A stretch of 64,000 nucleotides of DNA from Anodontia alba (GCA_964016985.1 OZ024821.1:129541555-129605554); one strand, 5' to 3'; shown: positions 1 through 11,534, counted from the first letter of the stretch. The notes: generated from the sequence alone by a model not told the origin. Program-made: numbers and translations.

Positions 1-2353
1 TTATGCTTTTTATGTACATTGTTTTAAACTTATGTTTACCAATGGATACATCATTTACTCTTTTTAATTTCTATTAAGCGTGACCTCAAAAATGATAATT
101 CAAATAGATATTTTTTTAGTTTCAATCTTTCCTTTCAGTATTCTTTAAACTGGCTTCAGCTTTCTCTAACTTGCTTTGCTCAGACAGGGTTTTAAATACA
201 TTATTCTTTCTTTCAACAGTCTAAGTGGAAAGACAACTTTTTTTCTTAATGACTCATTGCTTCATCAGCAACAAAATATCCCTTTGAATTTAAGTTACAA
301 TATAGGGATATAATGCAGCAAACTGCACACATAGCTGTTAACCAAATATGGTAGGTAACTTTGCTTCCCTTTTTAACTGCACGAAGGTGAGTTGGTCCTC
401 CATCTCAATGACAGCTCCCTCCTCAATCTGTTTCAGACGGTTGATACCTGACTATGAATGTCTGTATGTGGTTGGGCCAATTGTGGTCCTGTTTGTGGTA
501 TTTTTGTCTTCAGATTGCCATTGAGCTTTTTGCTTTGTTTCTTCACAGTGTTTAAGATTATATATACTTCACTGTGATGTTTCACTGATGCGGTACAGGA
601 CCCCTATGCGAACCGAACATTATGTTTATAATTTGGGGCTGCATCAGAATCAATTGTGATGAGGTTTTTCATAAAAATGGTTAAAGCCCACAGTAGTTTT
701 TCAACTGATAGTTCCAAGGTTGCTCTTCTGTTGCAGTTCTATGTTTATGCATCGATGGTTTCATAGGTAACATTTGCTTTGTCATTGTTTTTCCTCATCT
801 CTCCTTCTTTTGAAGTCTAGGGAAGGAAGGCTGTGCTTCGTAATTGTGGCATTGCCCGGGTATCTTCACATATGACTTTCTAAAAATTGTGGATATCTTC
901 TGGCTGTTAAAGCCCCTAGTGGCTCTGTTTCTGTCTCATAACTATAATGTTTGGATTGTGGATAGCTTCTGGCTACTAGAAGCCGCTAGTGGCTATATAG
1001 CCACTAGTGGCTGACATAGCTGGTCGCGACTGATACTTGTGGCAATATTGCAGCAATAGAGCTGCTGGCCGTTATCATTGGCTACTTTCTGGCGAGAAGT
1101 TGTGTCTACTAAATTTTAAAGCGGCTTTATTGCAGCTACAAAGCCACTTTAAAGCCGCTACATTTTCATTTCTGTAAGGGTTAGGATAATATGTGGAAAT
1201 TCTGAAGCCCACCCACGGGATTTTTGACACTAAATTAGAACTCAGGGGTCCCATGTCAGAGGTATGGAATAGGACATAAAATTTTCAAAATTATCTAATA
1301 CCCGGAGGTAATCCTGCCACCCTGTTCAGAGGAAAACATTTATAGGTGCATATTGTATGATTACAAGTGCCTTTTATTTCTATATTTTGTTTCAATTAAT
1401 TTATTGACAACTTTACATAGTTTCAAATTTTCCCGCCACAAGTTCTGTCGGTGTCACAGTAAATATTGTTAAGCCAATTTTATCCGGGTCATTATTTCTT
1501 GTTTATTGTTCAGTCTGTAAATTAAAACTTAAATTCTGTAGCAAATCGAATCATTCCTGGAAAACAGAGGTCGATAAATGAAATAGCTTGCCATTCTTCC
1601 TGTCTTTATCATTTTTTCTACTGTCGTTTATCAGTCTTTACCAGAGTCAGTTCAGAAGCGATGAAATCAAATGATTGGGGGGTAGGGGTTAAAAACTGCT
1701 TACTGTTTAATACTAGATTAATATTTCATACAGAAACATGAGTTTTGAGCAGGCCATGATACCTGGTGTGTTGTTTAAATTAAACTCAAGTAAGAAATAT
1801 CACTATAGTAATTTTCAGGAACTTCTATTACCTCTCAGTACACCATTTTTAGACCTAATATTGACCTTTTGACCCCTAAAATTGCCTTTAATTTTTAAAT
1901 TATGCTTCTTTTTGTATCTCAATAAATAGTCTTGCTTGTAATGAGTTAAGGTCAATCTAAATATACATTTTGTATGCATACTAGAACAACCAGAAAACAA
2001 TTTAGGCTTCAAATGCAGACTTTTAGTATTTGGCGGCCATGTTGGCGGCCATATTGGTTTTCTCGGCTCGCCATCATTTATGCCAATTTATGCCGGCAGT
2101 TTCAGAAACTACAGACAATAGGGAACATTTTGATATATGACACATCTTGTTGTACGGGGGGGTCCGGGTTACCCCTAGAAAGAGTGGCCAGTTTCACTCA
2201 TTGTCACCCTACCATGATGGCTGAAAACAGTATTTTTACAAAGCAATTGCTGAGACATATGCTGTTTACAACGTAGTATTACCATAATGAGATATGTTTT
2301 TTTTTTTTTTTTGCTTTACTGAAACATTAACTGTAGATACCAACTGTGCTTTC
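1..2353. other. non-coding stretch, short inverted repeats only
   Basis: No exon recognised. CCGCTAGTGGCTATATAGCC (about 982-1012) and AGCGGCTTTATTG...AGCCGCT (about 1121-1161) are small palindromes. TTGGCGGCCATG is doubled near 2030. An earlier exon of gene 1 could hide here, but none fits. Confidence 0.6.
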
Positions 2354-2892
2354 GACATCTTTCAGAAAGTCGTTTTTTGCTTGGCGCTTTACACAGAAGA
2401 ATTAAATTTGCAATTTTTTGTCATGATTTAATGCAAAACCATTTGTCGTAACTACCTATGTACAAAAAGTTTTATTCTAGTTATTGGTTTTTAAAAAATG
2501 AAATATTTTCACTTTTTCCCATAGTAAAAATGAAGTCAAATCATGCAGAATTCTGTAGGGTAGGTAACTTGGAGCCAAATTTTCAACAAGTTCCACTTGT
2601 TCAATTTTTCTGAATTTTTCACAACATAGTTGTAAAACGTCATAAATTCAAATTCAGCAACGAAAAGTAAAAACTATTTTCTAGAAAAAAATTTAAAAAA
2701 AAAATCACTTTACTATAGAAATTGCAAAGGTCAGACCAACTTTTGGCCGAAACTTTATTTTTGGTGTAAATATTTGAGAACAAAACACAGAAACATAAAA
2801 GACATATGGTTTCTGACAAGATATGGTCAACCAGAACAAAATATTTTCATTTAAAATAAAACGCCAAGCAAAAAACGTCTTTCCAAGAGATA
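2354..2892. mobile_element. CATCTTTC element, uninterrupted copy
   Basis: About 540 bp with inverse ends (AAAGTCGTTTTTTGCTTGGC and its counterpart GCCAAGCAAAAAACGTCTTT). No coding frame. Two other copies, both hit by CAT elements, lie at 40325-41700 and 48238-49055, so this copy is the pre-insertion reference. Confidence 0.78.
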
Positions 2893-3011
2893 TCGAGAGG
2901 ACAGTAGGAAATGTCAAAATAACGAAGCACAGCCTTCCCTAGAGTATAGAGCTGGTGAGCATAAAATTATCAAACAAAGGCAATATATGAAACTACTGAT
3001 GCACGGAAAAA

Positions 3012-3287
3012 CATTACGAAAACATACCTATATAATATTGACCCCCTCAAACCCCACTTTTATATAGTAAAACTGGGTTTACAGGGTATACATTATTTTT
3101 CTTATTTCTGCTCAAAAACATAGATTGTGGGTACTCGTTAGAACCGCTTCACCAAGGCCGTTCTAACGAATACCACAATCTATATTTTGAGCAGAAATAT
3201 GAAAAACATAAGATTTTTTTATCTGAAAATTTTCAGTTTTTGAAAGTGAAATTTTCTATATATTTGAATAGGCATGTTTTCGTAATG
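3012..3287 (-). mobile_element. CAT element copy
   Basis: Ends CATTACGAAAACATACCTAT and its complement. The central hairpin is present but with a degenerate apex. Orientation is set by the TATATAAT-TTTGACCCC side lying left (called minus here). Confidence 0.9.
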
Positions 3288-3662
3288 GAGTTGCAAAAGA
3301 GAAATCGCCTTGGAAAGGTCAGTAGAAAACACGGGTGAAACCTCACACGTAATTCCGATGCAGCTCCAAATTTCAAATATACTCGTATGTTCAGTTCGCA
3401 TTGGGATCCTCTACCTCACCAGTGAAACGTCACAGTAAAACACAGTGGACGAAAATGTCTAGTATGTCCGAAAATAAAGCTTATTGTCTGCATTTAAGGA
3501 TCAATGATACAATGGGCAAGACAGGTTACGATCAGATCACAATCATGTCCCTATTCTTTACAGAATTTGTGTATCATATGAGCATTTTAGACAAATAAGA
3601 GCGTAAATTTATCGCCCAATTAGCATTTACTCGTCTTTGAAAATACACTTTTGAGACCAATG

Positions 3663-3663
<1 letters not shown>

Positions 3664-3699
<36 letters not shown>
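3664..3699. repeat. (AC)n microsatellite
   Basis: Uninterrupted AC dinucleotides. Confidence 0.98.
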
Positions 3700-3702
<3 letters not shown>

Positions 3703-4014
3703 AATAGATGATGTGTCGATGTTTGCTGGACAATTCGAGCTCAGCAATGACCCTCATATAGTTTAAACCTCAGAGCAGGCACGAAGAACTTAATGAACTA
3801 CGACAATACAATATGAATAACTGAAAGTTCCATATTGGTGCCAGTTCTGTCTATACTGTTATTTTACTGAAAATTTCATTCACAGTTCCAGTGTGTTTGG
3901 CATGTTATCGTGCGGCGCCTTGCTTCTAGTATGTTTCGTCTCCACTGGGGTTATATCAAGCAGTGAACACCTCTTGACAAATGTTGTTTTTGACAGGTAA
4001 CATCTTTTGAGGGT

Positions 4015-4030
4015 AAAAAAAAAACAACAA

Positions 4031-4063
<33 letters not shown>

Positions 4064-4088
4064 ACAAACAAACAAAAAAAAAAAAAAA
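4015..4088. repeat. A-rich run
   Basis: Mostly A with a few C. Other homopolymer runs: A at 20232-20257 and 22288-22321, T at 24441-24469 and 27098-27125. Confidence 0.95.
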
Positions 4089-4548
4089 CGTGAAAATTTG
4101 GGTTGTTTCGGAGAATAAATTAAACAAAATAATCGCATACAGTTTAGCATACTGTTTACATACAAGCGTAAAAAGATAAAGCAGGGGCGGGTCGGATCAG
4201 ATCCAGGATTGTTTAATTTAGGGTTCACAATTTCTGATGGATGGTTCGATTTGATCCAAACAGCGCAATAGTTTTCGGACAGACCGGCATGAGCAAACAG
4301 TGCAGGACGCGGTGTCTGATCATGGTCTACACTGCTGCCACTTGTCCAGCAGTTTTAAATACATACATAGGTAGTAAAATTGGCGTTTCGAAATTTTAGG
4401 AGAAGCATTGGGTAAAACGTAAAATGTGCGAATGTTTACTGTAAATACATTTACAGCATCCATAATTTCACAAATTTATCAAAATTCAAAGTAGTTTGAA
4501 ATATTTTATCGAGCTTGGGCACAGTATTTCCTACAATATTATATATGC

Positions 4549-4613
4549 ACCCAGCGAAGACTCAGATCAGCTGTGCGAATGCACAGATTAATCTGAGTCT
4601 TCGCTGGGCGCAC
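4549..4613. repeat. GCGAAGACTC hairpin
   Basis: CCCAGCGAAGACTCAGATCA mirrored to CTGAGTCTTCGCTGGG. Relatives, more decayed, at about 10660-10795, 16710-16780, 32570-32640, 32690-32755, 43006-43075, 53430-53466 and 55524-55590. Confidence 0.85.
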
Positions 4614-4688
4614 GTTATAGTCTTTGTTGTACGCCTGAAGACGCTTTGGATCATTGACTACCCACAGAGTGCCATGCGAAGACTGAAC

Positions 4689-4968
4689 CATAACGAAAAC
4701 AGGCCTATTCAAATATATAGAAAATTTCACCTCAAAAAACCGATTTTTTTTCAGATAAAAAACTCTGATATTTTCCACATTTCTGCTCAAAACATAGATT
4801 GTGGGTACTCGTTAGAACCGCCTCGGCGAGGCGGTTCTAACGAGTACCCACATTCTATGTTTTTGAGCAGAAATAAGAAAAATAACGTATACCCCTGTAA
4901 ACCCCAGTTTTACTATATAAAAGTGGGGTTTAAGGGGGTCAAAATTATATAGGCATGTTTTCGTGATG
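4689..4968 (+). mobile_element. CAT element copy, near-perfect centre
   Basis: A good reference copy. The left side has TATTCAAATATA, the centre is a roughly 65-bp palindrome with apex CCTCGGCGAGG, and the right side has GTATACCCCTGTAAACCCC, a second small hairpin (CCCCAGTTTTACTATA...AGTGGGG) and the end TGTTTTCGTGATG. No convincing coding capacity. Confidence 0.93.
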
Positions 4969-5868
4969 AGACTGAGGAGATCTGAGTTTTTGCTGGGCGC
5001 ACACATAATCTTGTAAGAAATGTTGTGCCACGGCTCAAATATTTTTTTATGCTTCTCTAAGAAGCCCATTCTTATCTGTGTTAACTTTCTGTTAAGTTTA
5101 TCATTTGTAATAGTGCATATCACTTAGGTATATATGCGATGGCTATCTTTAAAGAAACATCAAAGATTGTGTTTTAGAAAAAAAAGTCCATGTTTCAGAT
5201 ACGGTAGACGTATGAGAAAAAAAAATACTAAAGACACACAATAAATGTAGCACGAAGTTTACACAAGTAATGTGGTACAATGTAAAGATTTTTTTACGAT
5301 ATCCTTCCCTGGCCTCAGCTATAAAGGCATTCATAAACGACAATTCATAAATCTACCTAAACAATATAATTGAAGATACACAGGAAATGCTACAATCACG
5401 AAGCATAGCCCTCCCAAGGCACCGAAGAGACGGAGAAATAGGATAACACAAACGCCACATACGAAACCACAGACGCACGCACAAAGAATGACAACAGAGG
5501 AACCTCTACAGAACGGTCAGTATAAAAACTACCGTGGGATTTGCGTGGGACTTAAACCATTTTACTCTCGTGACAAAACTTACCCTAATTGCACTGAAAA
5601 TTGTTGATTTTTTTGTTTGTTCTTTTACAATATAGGTGTCTTATAGATTTAAACGAGTAGAAAATATCTTCTCCCTGAATCGAAATGTTTGCCCCTCTAA
5701 ACATTTGAAATAAGACATATAAAACACGGTTTTGTACGTACTGTTAATATAAAAAGTAATATTAACAGAATAATTTACTGTAATATGCAGATTAAAGCAA
5801 TGCTTTTACCATACTTCATAAAAATAATTTCCTAATCATTTTAATTTAGAACTGATTTTTTTTTTTAG
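4969..5868. other. intron of gene 1, no feature seen
   Basis: Contains a weak relative (5385-5500) of a diffuse repeat with ACGAAGCAYAGCC..CCCARGGCACC that also occurs near 820, 2920, 6530, 7280 and 33830. No exon recognised. Confidence 0.55.
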
Positions 5869-5989
5869 GAGTGGGAAGCTATTTGACGACATCTATGTTA
5901 AGCCATGGGGTCGAATAGGACCTTACATTGTGGGCTTTTTCGCTGGATACATTCTGTACAGAACGAACTGTAAGATTAGAATGCCAAAG
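5869..5989 (+). CDS. nrf-6-like: nrf-6-like gene 1, internal exon (first one visible)
   Basis: This is the first visible exon of the upstream nrf-6-like gene, a multi-pass membrane protein of the acyltransferase-3 family (named after C. elegans nose-resistant-to-fluoxetine 6). It is bounded by a T-rich tract and AG at 5867-5868 and by GT at 5990. One leading base completes a codon; the next 40 codons read SGKLFDDIYVKPWGRIGPYI and continue VGFFAGYILYRTNCKIRMPK. The RIGPYIVG...GY pattern is typical of the family just before a late membrane span. It ends on a codon boundary, matching the phase of the exon at 7732. No earlier exon of this gene is seen in 1-5868, so the N-terminal half lies outside the window. 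Confidence 0.88.
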
Positions 5990-6197
5990 GTATATACATA
6001 CTAACCTGATAAAATAATAATAGTAACCGTTTATAAACACATTCAATACATTATAGTGTGAAAGACCGAAGGCCTAAGAAGTTTTTGCACCGTTTCCTAC
6101 TACACTCTCTAGTAATCAGTCAGCTTCCAAGTACGTTGCTCTATACAACGGTTGTCTCTAAATGGCTTGGTGCCGTGTTCCCTGTGAAATGCGTTTA

Positions 6198-6198
<1 letters not shown>

Positions 6199-6262
<64 letters not shown>
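6199..6262. repeat. (TG)n microsatellite
   Basis: About 32 TG units. Confidence 0.98.
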
Positions 6263-6264
<2 letters not shown>

Positions 6265-6636
6265 CACGTTTCTATGGTTAACTATTTCTGCAGCACAAAG
6301 CTCCGAATGTTCGTAAGGAAACATCCTAGGCTTTTGTTGTATGTTCCCGATTAAAACCAATAAAACCAATGGTACAATGAAAACTTAGATGTTGGTTAAG
6401 GGGAAGCATACATTTACAGGGGAGGCAACTTTGTCAAAATAATTTTTGCCTTCCTTCTGTAAAGGAGTCTACCTTAAAAAGGATATCTGTTAGGATAATA
6501 GTAAAGAGGATTTCCAGGAAGAGCAATAACCGCAAAAACACAGATCATAGCCAGCCTACCAATGGCACCAACAGGAAGAGTAAACACATTTCGACAAACA
6601 CACAAACTTTACAAACAAACAAAAAGCAAAGTAACA

Positions 6637-6744
6637 ACCAGCAGACACCCGACGTTTGTACAACGTCGAATCAACTTCGATGCAACGTCATGACGTTGTA
6701 TCGACGTTGATGCGACGTTGTCTCAACGTTGCGTGCCAGCTGGG
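6637..6744. repeat. ACGTTG palindrome
   Basis: Inverted repeat ended by CCAGCAG / CAGCTGGG and built from ACGTTG/CAACGT units about every 11-13 bp. Confidence 0.88.
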
Positions 6745-6838
6745 AAGCGTGGTGATCACGATACCAGACAGCAACATTAGCACCAGAAAAAGAGGACATG
6801 ACACGAAAATAAAACCGAAAGTAACTTTTACAGCCTTT

Positions 6839-6931
6839 CCAGCAGACACACAACGTTGAAACAACGTCGATTCACGTTGACGTTGAATCAACGTTGAATC
6901 GACGTTGTTTCAACGTTGTGTGCCTGCTGGG
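6839..6931. repeat. ACGTTG palindrome
   Basis: Second copy 95 bp after the first. Arms CACAACGTTGAAACAACGTC mirrored to GACGTTGTTTCAACGTTGTG; ends CCAGCAG/CTGCTGG. Confidence 0.9.
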
Positions 6932-7485
6932 TTACAGCGGTAATATGATGTTTACGCAATGTAAATAACTCTTTGCATGCTGGGTAATTTTACATGCTTT
7001 TTGTCGTCTGTGGATCTTTTTTTTTTAAATTAACTTTTTCAAAAAGACCATTCAGGAATACCATCAGAGTGTCAAGCATTTTGGATCCAGAATAGGCCGG
7101 ATCAGGGTCCAAACTGCTTGCAAACGTTATCAGCAGAAAGTCGACACTATGGGGAAAGAGTTAAGGTCACTACTGATATCCGGTGCAACTATTAAACTGT
7201 TTTGACATTTTCATTATTCCATAAGTACTACCAGTCGCAGGTATTAGAGAAGAGACCCAGAAAATGCCACAAACACGAAGAACAGCTCTCCCGAGGCACC
7301 AAAAGAAGGATACATGGGTGGGTGGGGGGCAGGGGGGGAAGAGAGTTGGCCAAACCAGTACCCTTAACCCCATCTCGGCTTCTGATGCAGCTCCAAATTA
7401 TAAATATATGTGTGGTCCGCATCGAGGTCTGCTACCTCGTTTTTGAAACATCATAGAGAAACAAATATAATCAGAAAAAGCCTTA

Positions 7486-7725
7486 CATTACGAAAACACA
7501 CCTATTCAAATATTCTGAAAATTGTACCACCAAAAAAATGAAACTTTTCAGTTAAAATATTCTGATATTTCATATTTCTGCTCGATGAGGCGGTTCTATC
7601 GAGTACCAACAATCTATGATTTTAGCAGAAATAAGAAATATAATATATACCCCTGTAAACCCCAGTTTAACTGTATAAAGTGGGGTTTAAGAGAGTCAAA
7701 ATTATATAGGTATGTTTTCTTGATG
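7486..7725 (+). mobile_element. CAT element copy forming an acceptor region
   Basis: Most of the left hairpin arm is deleted (CTGCTCGATGAGGCGG). The right end, TGTTTTCTTGATG, is followed by TTTTAG and then the gene 1 exon at 7732. The usual TTTTCGTGATG has become TTTTCTTGATG here, which improves the pyrimidine tract. Confidence 0.88.
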
Positions 7726-7731
7726 TTTTAG

Positions 7732-7918
7732 GTTGTTAACCTCATCGGCTGGCTTCTAGCTACTGGTGTCGCCTTAACAGTACTGTACGGTACTTACGAT
7801 GCTTCAGGAACCCCTAAATTAGACAACACCGCTGCTGCTTTATACAACGCAGTACATCGATCTGCTTGGGGCCTAGCCGTCTCCTGGGTTATTGTAGCAT
7901 GCGCCACGGGAAACGGAG
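7732..7918 (+). CDS. nrf-6-like: nrf-6-like gene 1, internal exon
   Basis: The exon runs between AG at 7730-7731 and GT at 7919. It reads in frame 0 as 62 codons plus one base: VVNLIGWLLATGVALTVLYG, then TYDASGTPKLDNTAAALYNA, then VHRSAWGLAVSWVIVACATG and NG, plus a split Gly. Two hydrophobic spans are visible (about residues 2-20 and 46-59 of the exon), with the family-type ALYNAxxRxAWxLxxxW motif between them. The split codon (G+GT) gives Gly with the exon at 11387. The acceptor is unusual: a CAT element ends only 6 nt upstream, so the element terminus supplies the pyrimidine-rich tract. A decayed copy of the 3' part of this exon lies at 9040-9137. Confidence 0.92.
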
Positions 7919-8040
7919 GTACAGTAAAACTGTTGCTTTAACCCTTTTAATCCTGAGTTTCTGACATAGACCTTTCCTCTCTGCATTTGGACACACCCAT
8001 TGCTGCCAAAAGGGTGACAATTGTTAATCAAGAACGGAAT

Positions 8041-8111
8041 GGCAAACCGTGTAGATCCAGATGAGATGGCTCATTATGAGCCATCTCATCCGGATCTACA
8101 CTGTTCGCAAA
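8041..8111. repeat. GCAAACAGTG-type hairpin
   Basis: GTGTAGATCCAGATGAGATG mirrored around CTCATTATGAG. Relatives at 24113-24164, 25940-25995, 27196-27257, 31360-31422, 32076-32141, 44217-44276 and 47195-47270; several lack one arm or the apex. Confidence 0.85.
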
Positions 8112-8271
8112 AGTATCTGTCTTGGTCTACAGGGCTGAAAGGGTTTAAAAATATTTCTCTATATGTAACATAAGGGCATTATTAAGTTATGTACGTACAA
8201 TGACAGAAAGAGGATCCGGACGGAAGCTTTAAGCTTATCAAGTCCGTTTCCTCATCGGTAGATATTGAGCA

Positions 8272-8553
8272 CTTAACGAAAACACGCCTATTCAGATATA
8301 TTGAAACTTTCACCTCCAAAAACCGAAAATTTTCAGATAAAAACTCTTATATTTTTCATATTTCTGTTCAAAAACATAGTCAGTTTATGGGTACTCATTA
8401 GAACAGCCTTGTCGAGGCGGTTCTAACGGATACCAACAATCTATTTTTTTTTTGGCAGATTAAGAAAAATAATGTATACCCCTGTAAACCCCAGTTTTAA
8501 TATATAAGTGGGGTCTTAGGGGGTCAAAATTATATAGGCATGTTTTCGTGATG
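8272..8553 (+). mobile_element. CAT element copy
   Basis: Both ends are recognisable (left end CTTAACGAAAACACGCCTAT). The hairpin has several substitutions, so it is an older copy. Confidence 0.88.
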
Positions 8554-8724
8554 ACATACAACAATCTGAACATGGCAAACATGAACATACTATCTAAACA
8601 TGCAGAAAGTCAACACTAACAACCATGACAAGTTTTATGAAGAAAATACATGGATAATATAATATGAAATACAAAAAAAACGAAAGTGTGAGAAAATAAT
8701 CTGATTGTTTACATTGTCACTAAT

Positions 8725-8727
<3 letters not shown>

Positions 8728-8777
<50 letters not shown>

Positions 8778-8789
8778 GGAGAGAGAGAG
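8728..8789. repeat. (GA)n microsatellite
   Basis: About 30 GA units with two interruptions. Confidence 0.98.
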
Positions 8790-8932
8790 CTTCCCGATCC
8801 CCGTCCCAAGCTTGATTAGATCCACTGTATAATCATCATAATCGCCTCTCAGGTCCTCATTTGCGTCCGCCTTGAGTTCTAAAGATATAGAAATATTACG
8901 ATCAAAAGACATTCCAGGGAAGCAATACTACT

Positions 8933-9039
8933 CCCAGCTAGCATTCTTTATTAATCTATAGCGGGCCGTTATCGGCCCGTCAGCTACCCTGACGGGCCGA
9001 TAACGGTCCGCTATAGATTTATAAAGAATGCTTACTGGG
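8933..9039. repeat. GCATTCT palindrome
   Basis: Near-perfect 107-bp inverted repeat: CCCAGCTAGCATTCTTTAT, then CTATAGCGGGCCGTTATCGG, mirrored to GAATGCTTACTGGG. It abuts the exon relic at 9040. Confidence 0.92.
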
Positions 9040-9137
9040 CTGTTGCTATGTACAACACAACACATTGATATGCGTGGGGCCTAGCCGTAGCCTGGTTACT
9101 GTAGCATGTGCAACGGAAATATAGGTACAGTAAAACT
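9040..9137 (+). pseudogene. decayed partial copy of the gene 1 exon at 7732-7918 plus its donor
   Basis: About 95 bp align with the 3' end of the exon at 7732-7918 and the first bases of its intron (7834-7931). The blocks GTGGGGCCTAGCCGT and AGGTACAGTAAAAC are shared, and the donor GT is kept. Small indels break the reading frame. The copy is bounded on the left by a GCATTCT palindrome (8933-9039) and on the right merges into a TA-flanked CAGT element starting at 9128. It is an exon duplication relic inside the same gene. Confidence 0.75.
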
Positions 9138-9774
9138 TCAATGACTCGAACACCGATGGCTCGTTTACCATGTCTGATTCGAATTTAATTTTAACTCTTT
9201 AGGACATTACGAAAACACGCCTATTCAAATATATAGAAAATTTCAACTCCAAAATACTGAAAACTTTCAGATAAACACTCTGATATTTTTCATATTTCTG
9301 CTCAAAACATAGATTGTGGGTTCCCGTTAGAACCTCCACGGCGGGCCGTTTCTAACGAGTATCCACAATCTTCGTTTTTTAGCAAAATAAGAAAAATAAT
9401 GTACATGTATACCCTTGTAAACCCCAGGTTTACCATATAAAAGTGGGGTTTAAGGGGGTCAAATTTATATAGGCGTGTTTTCATGATGAAATTCGTCCAG
9501 TAACTTTGGAAAGCAAATACTTAGGGATACCTTAGGAAAAAGTTCTTAATTTATCATGAAACTGTATGTTACGTGTACTCAGTGAGGCATTTCCTATGAG
9601 AGTACACAACATATCATTATTTTATAGAAGATCGAAAATACATAAAATCCCTAAATTATTTCCCATTAGCCACCTAGTCTAGTGCTATAATTAACCCTCA
9701 GTGTCTCGAACTACCCATGTCTGGAAAAAACTTTTTATGGCCCAAAAGATGTTTGAGTCAGTGAAGTTCGACTG
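9128..9774. mobile_element. TA-flanked CAGT element (pogo/Tc-like MITE), nested
   Basis: Begins CAGTAAAACTTCAATGACTC and ends GAAGTTCGACTG, flanked by TA (9126-9127, 9775-9776). It is about 363 bp once the CAT element 9205-9488 is removed. The centre has a decayed ACTCAGTGAGGC...GAGTAC hairpin. Confidence 0.75.
9205..9488 (+). mobile_element. CAT element copy nested in a CAGT element
   Basis: It interrupts the TA-flanked CAGT element 9128-9774 between AGG and AAATTC; a homologous uninterrupted copy at 49112 reads AGGAAATTC at the same site. At most one or two bases were duplicated. Confidence 0.92.
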
Positions 9775-9869
9775 TATATTCAAACTGTTATATGTCGAGA
9801 CACGCCATTTCCTACAAGATTGTTTGCGCGTTTAGCAAAGACTCAGATCAGCGGCCTGTGTATCCACTT

Positions 9870-10120
9870 CATCACGAAAATATACCTATATAATGTTGAC
9901 CCCTTAACCCCCACTTTTATATCGTAAAACTGGGTTTTGGAGGGGTATACATTATTTTTTTTATTTGTGCTCAAAACATAGATTGTGGGCACTCGTTAGA
10001 ACCGCCTAGGTGAGGCGTTTCTAACGAGTACCCACAATCTATGTTTTGATCAAAATTATGAAAATTATCAGAATTGTTATCTGAAAACTTTTAGTTTTTC
10101 GTGGTGAAATTTTCAATATG
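9870..10120 (-). mobile_element. CAT element copy, right end lost
   Basis: The left end CATCACGAAAATATACCTAT and the centre are intact, but the sequence departs from the family after TTTCAATATG, about 25 bp short. It lies inside a GCGAAGACTC-type hairpin whose halves flank it (about 9836-9869 and 10190-10245). Confidence 0.85.
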
Positions 10121-10878
10121 CTTTCTTTATGTATTGAAGCAGAACATGTGTTGTTCGTTTATAAATATCTTGGATAATTGGCTACCTACAGAGCGCGAAG
10201 CAATGACTAATTAGCGCAGCATGATCTGAGTCCTTGCTTGGCGGACCAACGACCATGTAGGAAAAGCTGTTCCCCTATTTAATTCTTTACCAACGTGTAT
10301 ATTATGTTTCCATTACATTTTAAGTTGATTTCTGATCAAAGTCAATCAGTAAGTGAGTTTCACGGCCAATTATAAGTGTTTACGAATATGGTAAAGTTGC
10401 TTCTTGCCACGTCTGAATACAATGACTTTTTACCATGTGCATGCCATGACTGATCTATAGAATAACACTTTGGAATAAAGTTTATATGTATATATACATG
10501 CATGCGCTGAAGAATTCATAAATAGGAGATACTGGCTGCCTTTTCTTTGGAAAGAAACCAGCGGATTCATATACGAAGGAAGTAGCAGAATGTGTAATAG
10601 TCGTAGGCCTTGGTAACGTAACAGACAGGTTGTGTACTTTTTCGATAAACATATCAAACGTGTATGTGCGTCCAGCCTGCACATTCGTTCAGTCTGATCA
10701 GAATCTTCACTGAATGAATTTTGAATGCCAAATTTCTTCATGCAGTCAACAAAGACAATGATAAGCCTGTGCGGATGAATCTTCGCTGGGCACACATCTT
10801 AGAAGGTAAGCTTTCTCACGTTGCGGCTCATACATTTTGCCTGCTAGATTAACAACACCCGAGCTCTTTGAAGTATGT

Positions 10879-11088
10879 TACTCCTTGTCACGCTGAATAA
10901 ATTAGGATGCAACACCAACTTCTAATTTTCAGCCAATCAGACTGCTTGTTCAGGATATTGATACAAATGCACATATTTAGTAAAAACAGTGCAGATCCAG
11001 ATCAGTTGGCTTCTTCAGAAGCCAACTGATCTGGATCTACACTGTTTGCAAAGGTAGGATATATCCGGATTTGGCAGGACAAGGGTTA
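10879..11088. mobile_element. TTAACCCT-ended MITE with hairpin centre
   Basis: Second copy of the family at 31108-31318: same internal CAGCCAATCAGA block and a near-perfect central hairpin at 10985-11052. The left tip has drifted (TTACTCCTTG). It ends about 300 bp before the gene 1 exon at 11387. Confidence 0.78.
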
Positions 11089-11386
11089 AGCAGGTATTGA
11101 TAATGTGACAGTTATAAAAAACGCACATGAAAAACACGTGCGTGATGATCATTGTTTGATACTTGATGAGCAACAAACGAAAAAGGCCCTTATGCAGTTT
11201 TTGCAGGCTGATCAGGGCCTTCATTGCCCGCTGGCAGAATCTGCTGATACTGTAGAATATATCGACGAAGAGAGAATGCCCTGAATAGACTGCACGGATG
11301 CGCATGCTGATCTGGGCCTTCGATATTCGCATATGGCGTACAGGCCTTTTTTTCGCACGTTGCACGTCAATTGATTTTATTTATAG

Positions 11387-11529
11387 GTTTCATCAATACG
11401 ATTCTGTCCTGGAGGGCGATGATACCACTGTCGAGACTAACTTACTGCGCCTATTTAGTTCACCCCATTGTTATGTTCACATACATTTACAGCAGGAGGA
11501 CCCTAATATACTTCACGGATCTTGAAGCG
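11387..11529 (+). CDS. nrf-6-like: nrf-6-like gene 1, internal exon with conserved PLSRLTYCAYL motif
   Basis: Acceptor AG at 11385-11386 and donor GT at 11530. Two bases complete the Gly begun in the previous exon; 47 codons follow, reading FINTILSWRAMIPLSRLTYC then AYLVHPIVMFTYIYSRRTLI then YFTDLEA. The GGxxNxxLSW and PLSRLTYxAYLxHP blocks are highly characteristic of the C-terminal membrane region of NRF-6-type acyltransferases. The exon ends on a codon boundary, which fits the last exon at 13710. The donor is followed after only five intron bases by a 88-bp GCATTCT palindrome. Confidence 0.93.
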
Positions 11530-11534
11530 GTAAT

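Noticed and set aside
1974..2276. 100-codon frame as an early exon of gene 1
   Set aside because: No similarity to NRF-6-type sequence and no suitable splice sites or phase.
4515..4952. 145-codon frame and many similar frames (RKFHxxKxxxFQIKNSDIFH, ITKTxLYNFDPLKPHFYIVK)
   Set aside because: These are the translations of CAT elements in each orientation; the same peptides recur at every copy and are broken differently each time.
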